Below, one piece after another: positions 1 through 6,242 of a DNA stretch of 8,182 nt. The position numbers and the translations under genes are program-made. This DNA is from Ruminococcus sp. UBA7013 (lineage in GTDB: Bacteria; Bacillota; Clostridia; Oscillospirales; Ruminococcaceae), in NCBI GenBank assembly GCA_002449585.1, contig DJXD01000098.1, positions 1 through 8,182 of the forward strand, written 5' to 3'. The notes under the pieces were generated by a model. It was not told where the DNA came from. It saw only the letters and a program-made list of their open reading frames with translations, and did not search any database. Positions within the stretch are counted from its first letter, which is position 1. Each line of letters opens with the position of its first letter.

Positions 1-49
1 TCCTTGCTAACTTTTGTTGAAAAAGATTTTACTTCTGTTCTGGATATAA

Positions 50-88
50 AAAAGCCCTTTTCGGATTCTGCATCTGAAAGGGGCTTTT
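50..88 (+). terminator. Rho-independent terminator, probably for a rightward gene off the left edge
   Basis: Positions 50-66 pair with 72-88 around a 5-nt loop. The stem starts AAAAGCCC/GGGCTTTT and has two G-T positions (58/80 and 63/75). Read rightward these are G-U wobbles and the stem is continuous; read leftward they become A-C mismatches, which favours rightward use. The T run is TTTTAT on the plus side. The minus side has a longer T run, so two-way action is possible. Stop codons at 8-10 and 18-20 in two plus frames could end an upstream gene, but too little is visible to annotate it. Confidence 0.7.
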
Positions 89-117
89 ATTACTTTCTGT
101 AAATCTTTTTTCTGATT

Positions 118-159
118 TTTTGTATTTTGCGTGTCAAAGTTTTGTATTTTGCATGTCAA
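118..159 (+). repeat. Tandem 20-bp direct repeat, 22-bp spacing
   Basis: TTTTGTATTTTGCGTGTCAA (118-137) is repeated at 140-159 with one change (G to A at the 14th base). The 22-bp offset is close to two helical turns, so both copies would face the same side of the DNA. This suits paired binding sites or a recombinase or initiator repeat. Function is unknown. Confidence 0.7.
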
Positions 160-286
160 TTCACACCGATATGAATGTTGGTCGCTCCGAAAATTTTCAG
201 GTGTTGCAAGCGTAACACGAAAAAAGTCATCCGAACCTATAACTTGTTATAGGACGACCTGCATCACAGATGTAACAAGGGGTTCG

Positions 287-299
287 GGGAAATTTTCCC
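287..299. repeat. GGGAAATTTTCCC palindrome, copy 1
   Basis: A 13-base dyad with an odd centre. It is the leftmost of three related GGGAAA(A)TTT(T)CCC sites; the others are at 455-472 and 545-564. It lies just after GGTTCGG (281-287), which can pair with CCGAACC (231-237) and so bracket the 236-253 hairpin. Confidence 0.5.
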
Positions 300-311
300 T
301 GATGAAAAATT

Positions 312-343
312 GTACTTTGTGGCGGTTTGTTACCACAAAGTAC
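312..343. repeat. 11-bp perfect hairpin
   Basis: GTACTTTGTGG (312-322) is followed by a 10-nt spacer and then its exact complement (333-343). There is no T tract on either side, so it does not look like a terminator. Confidence 0.65.
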
Positions 344-344
344 T

Positions 345-401
345 TGCTTGCTGGTAAAGTTTTTGGAGTGAAAAAATCAGACGAAACAAAACCAGCAAGC
401 A
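345..401. repeat. 11-bp inverted repeat around a 35-nt spacer
   Basis: TGCTTGCTGGT (345-355) is inverted at 391-401. The 12-mer CTTGCTTGCTGG at 343-354 occurs again directly at 614-625, linking this hairpin with the right end of the non-coding region. Confidence 0.6.
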
Positions 402-403
402 CG

Positions 404-446
404 GCGGTCATGCACCACAAAAATGGATTTTTGTGTTTTTGACCGC
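404..446. repeat. Two-tier hairpin
   Basis: The outer stem is GCGGTCA (404-410) with TGACCGC (440-446). The inner stem is CACAAAAAT (416-424) with ATTTTTGTG (427-435). Together they form a nested hairpin of roughly 43 bases with no T tract after it. Confidence 0.55.
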
Positions 447-454
447 ATAGCCTG

Positions 455-472
455 TCAGGGAAATTTCCCTGA
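455..472. repeat. 18-bp perfect palindrome, copy 2
   Basis: TCAGGGAAATTTCCCTGA reads the same on both strands. It shares the GGGAAA...TTTCCC core with the sites at 287-299 and 545-564, as expected for a dimeric DNA-binding protein's site. Confidence 0.7.
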
Positions 473-544
473 AACCCTTATCAGATTTTTTTCAGAAGTG
501 AGTAAAAAATTTCTCTGAAAAAAATATTTTTTCTCACAAGGGTC

Positions 545-564
545 TTAGGGAAAATTTTCCCTAA
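545..564. repeat. 20-bp perfect palindrome, copy 3
   Basis: TTAGGGAAAATTTTCCCTAA is fully self-complementary. Its centre is 91 bp from that of copy 2. It lies about 80 bp beyond the stop codon of the leftward ATPase gene. Confidence 0.7.
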
Positions 565-643
565 CAAGTTTCGTTATAGGTGTGAACATTCTGTGAAAGG
601 GTACACCTATACCCTTGCTTGCTGGGTTTGATTTCTCAAAATT

Positions 644-2200
644 TTACACGGTTACTTCTATCAATTCTTTGTCACCGAACTGCACATGTTTTATTCCAAT
701 TTCTTTCTCCTGATTAAAGTTGAAAGTCAGGAGATACCCTTTTTTCAGATGGTGATAATCCAGATAGTCAGAGAGCTGCTGTTCACCTTCGGCATGATAT
801 TTTTCACCATGCCATACTTTCATTTCAATGATATGCTGTTCACCCAAGTAATCTACAACAACATCTGTTCTTCTGCGATTTCTTGTTTCAGCTTCAATGT
901 AAAAATTTCCCGTACCGTTGATAATTGGTCTGAGAAAAAGTAGAAATAATTTCCGTCCTTCATGTTCCTGAAAATCTTCTGGATGTTCTCCGTACAGATT
1001 GATATACACCTGACTGAAACGCTCCAGAACCAATTCCATGTTCAGATGACCATTGCTGATAAATTCAGGCTTGTCTGTTTCTCCCGCTTTATAGATTGGT
1101 GCTTTCTGCATCTTTCTGGAAGTCAAAAAAGCATTATAGATTCTTGTTTCAAACATACGATTCGCAATCTGTACATTGCCATCAACCACTTTGAAAAAAC
1201 CATACATCAGAGCAAGGTCAACAGAAGAATCATCTGGATTATATGCCAGTCTGTCCCCATTCATCAGTACAGAATATACACTCTCTTTCAATTCCTTATC
1301 ATCTTCGAGCTTGTTCATCAGCGACTCGAACAGCATTGTCTTACTGGAAACAATCATGCCAACTGCTTTCACAATATTTTCCCTGTTCCAGACAGACAAT
1401 TCTTCATCTATAATTTTACAGATATGCGACACCAGAACCGGATAGCCTGAAGTATATTCATAGATAAGTGCTGATAGTTCCGGAATGTTCATGCCCGTCT
1501 GATGGTCAGCTTCATATTCTTCCAGCATTCCAGCAATGTCTTCTTGTGAGAAACTCATATCCACATCAAATTTAGCAGCAATGTTCCACGGACTGTTATG
1601 TTTATGTTCTGAATCTGGTCTGATTTTCAATTTCAAGTTACGAATGTCATGTACTCCGGCAAGAATCACTGACTGAAATGTAAAAATTTCATCACGATTA
1701 AGATAATCCTTTCTGAGCTGTGCGAGAAAATCAAGAAATACTTGATTATTAGATGCCTGGTCTACCTCATCAATCATCAAAACAATAGGATTTTCTGATT
1801 CTTCGCACCATTTTCCAAAAACATGAAACAAATCAGCAAGCAGATAAGAATTATCATAAGATTTTATTTTTTTGATTTCCTTCTGCACTTCATGGCTCAT
1901 ATGCAACTTTACGCTTTTCAGCCGATACAATTCTCTTGCCATTGCCCTTGCAAATGTGCGTTCATTTTCAAATTCAAAGCTTCCAATTCCTTGAAAGTCA
2001 AGACGAATCACAATATATTCAGCATTCAGATACTTTGATAAGGCTCTCAGAGTCGTTGTCTTGCCGTATTGCCTGCCTTTATTGATAGAAAAATATTTTC
2101 CTGCATCAACCATCTGCTTTATTTGAGCAAGTCTGTTGTCAAGATTCACCATGTAATGGCTTTCCGGGTAGCAAGTCCCTGTAATATTGAATTCTTTCAT
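644..2200 (-). CDS. AAA-family ATPase with C-terminal PD-(D/E)XK nuclease-like domain
   Basis: A 518-aa protein with two parts. The N-terminal ATPase domain has a Walker A motif GRQYGKTT (residues 42-49) and a Walker B motif with D144-E145 after the hydrophobic strand IVLMI. It resembles the AAA_35/AAA-ATPase-like families. Residues about 385-518 look like the PDDEXK_9-type nuclease fold: D446, then E459-M460-K461, then a conserved-looking QQL..Y segment at 474-479. Proteins of this design are common in gut Firmicutes and Bacteroidetes and their role is poorly known; defence or element maintenance is speculation. It is the last gene of a leftward three-gene operon. The preceding stop lies 9 bases upstream, and the GAGGTGA ribosome binding site overlaps that stop and fixes the ATG at 2200. 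No good terminator directly follows it. Confidence 0.85.
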   Translation of the reverse strand: MKEFNITGTCYPESHYMVNLDNRLAQIKQMVDAGKYFSINKGRQYGKTTTLRALSKYLNAEYIVIRLDFQGIGSFEFENERTFARAMARELYRLKSVKLHMSHEVQKEIKKIKSYDNSYLLADLFHVFGKWCEESENPIVLMIDEVDQASNNQVFLDFLAQLRKDYLNRDEIFTFQSVILAGVHDIRNLKLKIRPDSEHKHNSPWNIAAKFDVDMSFSQEDIAGMLEEYEADHQTGMNIPELSALIYEYTSGYPVLVSHICKIIDEELSVWNRENIVKAVGMIVSSKTMLFESLMNKLEDDKELKESVYSVLMNGDRLAYNPDDSSVDLALMYGFFKVVDGNVQIANRMFETRIYNAFLTSRKMQKAPIYKAGETDKPEFISNGHLNMELVLERFSQVYINLYGEHPEDFQEHEGRKLFLLFLRPIINGTGNFYIEAETRNRRRTDVVVDYLGEQHIIEMKVWHGEKYHAEGEQQLSDYLDYHHLKKGYLLTFNFNQEKEIGIKHVQFGDKELIEVTV

Positions 2201-2209
2201 AAAATCACC

Positions 2210-2719
2210 TCATAATTTCAGTTTATCCAGCGGATTCACATACAAATCATGTTCGTTTTTCCAGTTAAGCAATATTGTGTAGCACTCATGATATCCAGTT
2301 TCAATCGTTTTGCTGATAAGCTTGTCAATGGATTTCCCGATAAGAGAGACACTTCTACCAGATTCAAGCAATATATTCAGCAAATCTGGATGATTGTATC
2401 TGACAAACGAAGAGACAGATTTCCGGAATTCCGAATCTGTTAGACTTTCAAACGGCTTCATGCTATATATCGGAACATATCCATACATAACACGATACCA
2501 GCCACAAACTTTTGCAGTATCAATCGCAACAGATTCCTTTTCGGCTCTGGAACGAGTGTATAAGTATCTGCTTTCCATGTCCGGAAAATTCTTCTTAGAA
2601 AACATTGGCAATCCTGTAGAACGGCAATAATCTGTTGCATATGTATGTTTATACTTATTATAGCCTTTCGCATGTGCCTTATGCCATCCATGTTCTGCTT
2701 CAACAAAATTTTCGCTCAC
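2210..2719 (-). CDS. Unknown 169-aa protein
   Basis: I do not recognise this protein. It is basic and rich in Y, H and K at its N-terminus (residues 1-60) and has no signal peptide or membrane segment. Residues about 108-158 form two helical-looking units with L/I-rich cores (HPDLLNILLES at 110-120 and ETGYHECYTILLNWKN at 140-155), loosely reminiscent of degenerate ankyrin-like repeats; that is a guess. The start is GTG at 2719, supported by a strong GGAGG sequence about 8 bases upstream that begins right after the recombinase stop. It sits 14 bases from the recombinase gene and 9 bases from the ATPase gene, so it is almost certainly co-transcribed and perhaps works with the ATPase-nuclease. 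Confidence 0.75.
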   Translation of the reverse strand: MSENFVEAEHGWHKAHAKGYNKYKHTYATDYCRSTGLPMFSKKNFPDMESRYLYTRSRAEKESVAIDTAKVCGWYRVMYGYVPIYSMKPFESLTDSEFRKSVSSFVRYNHPDLLNILLESGRSVSLIGKSIDKLISKTIETGYHECYTILLNWKNEHDLYVNPLDKLKL

Positions 2720-2722
2720 TTT

Positions 2723-2731
2723 TTACTCCTC
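2723..2731 (-). promoter_or_regulatory. Ribosome binding site deciding a GTG start
   Basis: The minus strand reads TGGAGGAG directly after the recombinase TGA stop and about 8 bases before GTG at 2719. No ATG lies at a suitable distance, so the GTG start is preferred. Confidence 0.7.
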
Positions 2732-2733
2732 CA

Positions 2734-3318
2734 TCATAAACCAAACTCTTTGACTTTCCGATAGAAGCGGTTTGGCTTCATGTCGAGCCGCTTCATCGTA
2801 TAGACTGCGGTCTGCTCTCCGGCTCTCCAACGCTTGACTTCCGTCCGGAACACGTCCATATCAATTGGGATTGGCTGACGGCCTTTGTACTTTCCGGCGG
2901 CTTTTGCGATAGCAATCCCCTCTTTCTGACGTTCCCGTGCAAGTTCCCTCTCGAACTCGGCAAGCCCGGCGAAGACAGTCAGCATGAACCGCCCCTCTGG
3001 TGTGGTGGTATCCAGACGTTCCCGAAGGCTGACAATCTCCACGCCCTTGTCCTGTAACTCCTTGACCGTCCGCAGAAGGTCGGCACTGCTCCGGGCAAGT
3101 CTGGAATACTCTGTTACGATAACAACGTCCCCGTCCCGGACATACTCCAGCATCTTCTGAAACTCTGGTCTCTTGGTGTCCTTTCCGCTGCATTTGTCCA
3201 GAAAGATTTTATGTATCGGCTGTCCGAAGTCTTCCAGAGCTTTGAGTTGCCGGGCTTCGTTCTGGTCAACACTCGACACTCTGACATAGCCGATGTAGGT
3301 CTTTCTCTTGTCTTCCAT
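2734..3318 (-). CDS. Small serine recombinase (resolvase/invertase family)
   Basis: A 194-aa site-specific recombinase that would cut and rejoin DNA through a 5'-phosphoserine link. The catalytic domain starts with YIGYVRVSS, where R13 and S15 match the conserved Arg and nucleophilic Ser of gamma-delta/Tn3 resolvase. The active-site arginines are R73 and R76 in EYSRLARS. The segment AGLAEFERELARERQKEG (117-134) begins the dimerisation helix. GKYKGRQP (142-149) leads into a C-terminal helix-turn-helix (about 155-194). Length is normal for resolvases and invertases, not for large serine integrases. The ATG at 3318 has an AAAGGAG site 8 bases upstream. The gene is visibly GC-richer than all its neighbours, which suggests separate acquisition. 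It is first in an operon with the 169-aa protein and the ATPase-nuclease. Whether it resolves multimers, inverts DNA or moves the element cannot be told. Confidence 0.93.
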   Translation of the reverse strand: MEDKRKTYIGYVRVSSVDQNEARQLKALEDFGQPIHKIFLDKCSGKDTKRPEFQKMLEYVRDGDVVIVTEYSRLARSSADLLRTVKELQDKGVEIVSLRERLDTTTPEGRFMLTVFAGLAEFERELARERQKEGIAIAKAAGKYKGRQPIPIDMDVFRTEVKRWRAGEQTAVYTMKRLDMKPNRFYRKVKEFGL

Positions 3319-3351
3319 GGGTCAATCTCCTTTCAAAACCTGTTCTCTTTA

Positions 3352-3380
3352 AGTTTAACATGTTTCAAAATATATGTCAA
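3352..3380 (-). promoter_or_regulatory. Promoter of the recombinase operon
   Basis: On the minus strand, TTGACA (3375-3380) is followed after 17 bases by TAAACT (3352-3357, 4 of 6 consensus). Transcription would start near 3345, about 27 bases before the recombinase ATG. Confidence 0.65.
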
Positions 3381-3390
3381 TACCCATTTA

Positions 3391-3471
3391 TCAATCATTC
3401 GACATGGTTTTGAGAAAGTTCCCTCCGACACCTCCGGGGTAGGCTTCTGTGATAAACCACAAAATGACCGT
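3391..3471 (-). pseudogene. Possible C-terminal remnant of a lost gene
   Basis: On the minus strand this stretch reads in frame as a plausible protein tail ending EAYPGGVGGNFLKTMSND, followed by TGA and then TAA. Its codons and base composition (CCCGGAGGTGTCGGAGGG) are GC-richer than the surrounding AT-rich DNA and like those of the recombinase gene. Upstream, the frame enters the iteron repeats and meets a stop at 3556-3558. There is no start codon or ribosome binding site, so nothing intact is encoded. I do not recognise the family. It may instead be non-coding. Confidence 0.25.
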
Positions 3472-3517
3472 TAAGAGATACAAATTGACAATGACAAAGC
3501 TAAAATTCAAGAAGCAT

Positions 3518-3556
3518 GTTCGGCACGTTCGGCACGTTCGGCACAAATCCCGAAAT
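3518..3556 (+). repeat. Left outer arm of the iteron dyad
   Basis: Three tandem GTTCGGCAC units followed by AAATCCCGAAAT. It is exactly inverted at 3923-3961. Similarity continues imperfectly to about 3564. Confidence 0.95.
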
Positions 3557-3577
3557 CACGTCACATTTGTATTTTAT

Positions 3578-3617
3578 GTTCGGCACGTTCGGCACAAATT
3601 CCGAAATTAAGCCATTC
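3578..3617 (+). repeat. Left inner arm of the iteron dyad
   Basis: Two tandem GTTCGGCAC units followed by AAATTCCGAAATTA. Positions 3588-3609 are exactly inverted at 3880-3901, with weaker similarity reaching about 3617. The inner right arm has only one unit, so the dyad is not fully symmetric. Confidence 0.9.
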
Positions 3618-3879
3618 TGTAACGTATAACTAATATATCTAAAAATAATGAAATATTAAAAATCGCTATATATAGGCATTGTGCCGAAACTTTATATTTT
3701 GTGCCGAACTTTTTAGGAAACAAATGTTCGGCACAAAATGACCCTTAGTCATTTTTAACAAATAGTATAAAAAAGGCTAAAAATAGATAAAAAAATTTGT
3801 TCGGCACTATTAGCACTAAATATTACCATTTGTAAATGCTTATGGAAACAGGTATATGGACGTAAATGTATAAGTGGCG

Positions 3880-3904
3880 TAATTTCGGAATTTGTGCCGA
3901 AATT
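3880..3904 (-). repeat. Right inner arm of the iteron dyad
   Basis: Inverted partner of 3588-3609. It also holds its own hairpin: AATTTCGG (3881-3888), an 8-nt loop, CCGAAATT (3897-3904). Confidence 0.9.
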
Positions 3905-3922
3905 AAAATTTAAAGTAACGCA

Positions 3923-3961
3923 ATTTCGGGATTTGTGCCGAACGTGCCGAACGTGCCGAAC
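3923..3961 (-). repeat. Right outer arm of the iteron dyad
   Basis: Exact inverted copy of 3518-3556: ATTTCGGGATTT followed by three tandem GTGCCGAAC units. Confidence 0.95.
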
Positions 3962-3985
3962 TTACTTCCTGAATTTTATTTTGGC

Positions 3986-4020
3986 ACAAAAAATAAGCCA
4001 CTGGAAATGTCCAGCGGCTT
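3986..4020 (-). terminator. Terminator of the XRE-primase operon
   Basis: AAGCC-A-CTGG (3995-4004) pairs with CCAG-C-GGCTT (4011-4020) around a 6-nt loop, with one mismatch. Read leftward the stem is followed by TTATTTTTTG, a good T tract. It lies 10 bases past the primase stop and just before the iteron dyad, so it would keep operon transcription out of the origin. Confidence 0.75.
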
Positions 4021-4030
4021 TTTAAATATT

Positions 4031-6193
4031 TTATGGCATTGCGGCGGCCATTAAATGTTCGTCTGTCATACAGCTAATTGTGAATCCAGCTAAAGGCTTA
4101 TCTCCTTTTGTTCCATCAGGAAAATCGTCTCTGATTTTTGTTCCTACATTCTCTAATGCAATTCCTTTTGAACGCAATTCAGAAAGCAAGGAGTTCATAA
4201 ATCTTGTTGGTCTGTTTGGAAGAAAGTTATCGTCACAGGTGTCAATAATGAGCTTTCGGAATCGTACATAAGTAACATTTACTCTTTTTCCAAAAACTGC
4301 AAGCTGAGTAATAATGTCAATAGCAGTTTTCTTATTTTCTACTTCATCATGCTTATCGTCTGCAATGTCTTTCAGTTTTTTCCCGTTACGGGCGGCATCT
4401 TCGAGGTCTTCCTTGGTAAGTTCGCAAAAGCCGTTCCACTCAAATTTTCCAACTTTCCCTTTTCCCTGATTGACAATCTGATAGCATACGGATTTTCCCA
4501 ATGCTTCATAGTTGCACTTGGTGTGAACCATGACACGTCCATCTGTATCGCCGAATGTTCTGACGGCGAGCGCAGAACGTGCGCCATTAACAAGGTCTGC
4601 ACTTCCTGCAACAGCATCATTAGCGTTGTCTGCCTGTGCTTTTTTGTTGACATGTGCAACAATCACAAATGCGCATTCCATTTCCTTGGCGATAACAGTC
4701 AGTTCAGCGGTGATTGCACGGACACTGTTTGCGCGGTTCATGTCCGTATCTTTGCCGACATATGCTGCCCATGGGTCAATAATCACTAATTTTGCATTAT
4801 GGTCTCTGATTGCTTTTTTCAACGCGTTAATATGTTTAGTATCGTGTGCATCACAGGGAAGTTCAAATGGCTGATAGGTTTCAAGTTCTTTCTGTGTGTC
4901 AGGTGGTGCAATAATGAAACATCTGTCAAGGTCAGCTCCGGCGGCGGCCAGACGCTGTTGCAAAATGTTTTCACTGTCTTCGGCCGAAATAATCAGTACA
5001 TTTTGCTTTGAAACTGCTATTGGAGGTTCATACGGATTTGGAAGACTCTGTCCGGCTGTCATATCAGCGGCGATTCCGCATGTCAGAAAGCTTTTTCCTG
5101 TTCCGCCAGCGGCAAACATGATAGTGATTTCTCCCAGCGGAATATAAGGATACCAGATAAATTTAAGCGGTTTAGGCTGGACATCTGAAAGACGTTTCAC
5201 AGTATATTCGATTTCTTGCTCCCCTGTTGATGCCTGTTCCGACTTATCCAGTTCCGGAGTGTAAATTTCTGCTTTCTGGATAGCATCACCCAGACGCTGT
5301 GCGGCTTCATCAGCTCCCAAAGCTTCCACAGCATCGGAAATATCAGCTTTCAGAGGACAATCAGGCCAGATGGCTTTAGTGGGAATTATCTTAATTGATT
5401 TTGCGATTTGATAGAGATTCTTTGCAACTGTTTGGCCGTATTTTTCCCCAGCTTCATCGTTATCAGTAATGATAATGATTTCACGCCCAGACAAATCCGA
5501 ATTATACAGATCAAGCCATGTGGTTTGACTTGCGCCGTTGGGAGTGCTGGTCGCCAGAATGTCCGCCCCTTCTGCGATAGCTTCGAGCGTTTCAACGTCC
5601 TTTTCACCTTCTACAAATATGACGGTCTCTGTTTCAGCATCCTGATGCAGTCTATCAGCATGATAAAGTGGGGCTTTTTGGCCTTTTAAGCCATTAATAT
5701 CAAAAAGGCCTGTTTTGGGGTTATATAAGTTCCAGAACGGTGTCTTTGAGCCGTCCGAATACTTTTTGATGGTCTTTTTCCCGAAGACACTGCCATCAGC
5801 ATTATAATAGATGTGTTCACGCTGGCCAATGCACTTTCTCGGAACTGTTTTCGGCGGACGTTTTACACTGAAATTGCTTTTCTGTCCCGGAATTTTGGAG
5901 ACATGATATTTTTCACCAAGTTCTTTGATAGCCAGATGAACATTTTCAGTGGTATCAGACATATGATTGAAATTCAGGTAAAGTGTTACAATATTTCCGT
6001 ATTTGCCGCATTTATGGCAATAAAAATGCGAGTCATCTTCATACAGTTTCAATGCGCCTGTGCCGTGAATGCCTTCACCGCTTCCACAAAACGGGCAGTT
6101 CCAGAAATGATTTTTGCTTTTGGGAATAGTTTCGGCCATATATTCTGACAGATGGCTATACAGTTCATCTAAATTATAGGATTCATAATCCAT
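4031..6193 (-). CDS. Primase-helicase (zinc ribbon, TOPRIM, RepA-like helicase)
   Basis: A 720-aa replication protein. A CHC2-like zinc ribbon has CPFC at 33-36 and CHKC at 59-62. The TOPRIM primase core has VEGEKD (194-199) and DNDEAG (244-249), supplying the acidic metal ligands. Residues about 335-590 form a RecA-like hexameric helicase of the RepA/AAA_25 type, with Walker A AAGGTGKS (361-368), Walker B LVIIDP (469-474) and IVAHVNK (511-517). Residues about 620-690 look helical and could be a winged helix for origin binding (inference). The order is like phage T7 gp4, and the fusion recalls phage P4 alpha. ATG at 6193 has AAAGGAG 7 bases upstream. The gene follows the XRE repressor after 116 bases, probably on the same transcript. 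A predicted antisense RNA covers part of the gap. The iteron dyad lies just downstream. It is probably the element's own initiator or fork protein. Confidence 0.9.
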   Translation of the reverse strand: MDYESYNLDELYSHLSEYMAETIPKSKNHFWNCPFCGSGEGIHGTGALKLYEDDSHFYCHKCGKYGNIVTLYLNFNHMSDTTENVHLAIKELGEKYHVSKIPGQKSNFSVKRPPKTVPRKCIGQREHIYYNADGSVFGKKTIKKYSDGSKTPFWNLYNPKTGLFDINGLKGQKAPLYHADRLHQDAETETVIFVEGEKDVETLEAIAEGADILATSTPNGASQTTWLDLYNSDLSGREIIIITDNDEAGEKYGQTVAKNLYQIAKSIKIIPTKAIWPDCPLKADISDAVEALGADEAAQRLGDAIQKAEIYTPELDKSEQASTGEQEIEYTVKRLSDVQPKPLKFIWYPYIPLGEITIMFAAGGTGKSFLTCGIAADMTAGQSLPNPYEPPIAVSKQNVLIISAEDSENILQQRLAAAGADLDRCFIIAPPDTQKELETYQPFELPCDAHDTKHINALKKAIRDHNAKLVIIDPWAAYVGKDTDMNRANSVRAITAELTVIAKEMECAFVIVAHVNKKAQADNANDAVAGSADLVNGARSALAVRTFGDTDGRVMVHTKCNYEALGKSVCYQIVNQGKGKVGKFEWNGFCELTKEDLEDAARNGKKLKDIADDKHDEVENKKTAIDIITQLAVFGKRVNVTYVRFRKLIIDTCDDNFLPNRPTRFMNSLLSELRSKGIALENVGTKIRDDFPDGTKGDKPLAGFTISCMTDEHLMAAAMP

Positions 6194-6213
6194 AATTTTT
6201 CTCCTTTCACCTC

Positions 6214-6242
6214 TTGAAATTTCGGAGAGAATATGTTATAAT
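6214..6242 (+). promoter_or_regulatory. Rightward promoter in the primase leader
   Basis: TTGAAA (6214-6219), a 17-base spacer, then TATAAT (6237-6242) with an extended -10 TG at 6234-6235. This is a near-ideal sigma-A promoter pointing against the primase operon. Transcription should start at about 6249-6250. No rightward gene lies in front of it, only a terminator. Confidence 0.75.

Larger units (their letters stand above)
100..643. other. Non-coding, hairpin-dense region
   Basis: About 540 bases without a convincing gene. The only sizeable open frame (131-442, plus) starts with GTG, has no ribosome binding site and runs through several perfect hairpins. Inverted repeats seen by eye include 201-207/212-218, 236-243/246-253, 312-322/333-343 (11 bp, 10-nt loop), 345-355/391-401 (11 bp), 404-410/440-446 enclosing 416-424/427-435, 474-479/538-543, 498-510/526-537 (with one bulge), 575-583/603-611 and 597-603/610-616. 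There are also three GGGAAATTTCCC-type palindromes. Such density suggests a cis-acting site (origin, transfer or recombination site) or a structured RNA. No relaxase or initiator lies beside it, so its role is open. Confidence 0.6.
3518..3961. other. Candidate replication origin: iteron dyad
   Basis: Thirteen copies of GTTCGGCAC lie in about 445 bases. Plus-strand copies start at 3518, 3527, 3536, 3578, 3587, 3726 and 3799. Minus-strand copies (GTGCCGAAC) start at 3701, 3935, 3944 and 3953. Two minus copies with one change (GTGCCGAAA) start at 3681 and 3894. The outer arms are perfect inverted copies (3518-3556 and 3923-3961). Second-tier arms (3588-3609 and 3880-3901) match over 22 bp. The copies at 3681-3689 and 3799-3807 mirror each other about 3744, and a small dyad (ATGAC/GTCAT, 3738-3752) marks the centre. 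The DNA between is very AT-rich, as in unwinding elements. It lies immediately downstream of the primase-helicase gene. Iterons recognised by a primase-helicase are known from phage P4 (alpha protein at ori and crr), so an origin is the best reading. Confidence 0.75.

Noticed and set aside
1..102. Plus-strand frame open from the left edge to a stop at 100-102
   Set aside because: It runs through the terminator hairpin at 50-88, so it is unlikely to be coding; other frames stop at 8-10 and 18-20.
131..442. Plus-strand 103-codon open frame
   Set aside because: GTG start without a ribosome binding site, runs through several perfect hairpins, and its translation looks random; treated as non-coding.
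3211..3474. Plus-strand 87-codon open frame
   Set aside because: It overlaps the recombinase gene and its promoter on the other strand and has no ribosome binding site.
3518..3961. CRISPR array
   Set aside because: Units are 9 bp, tandem without spacers, and occur in both orientations; no cas gene is present.
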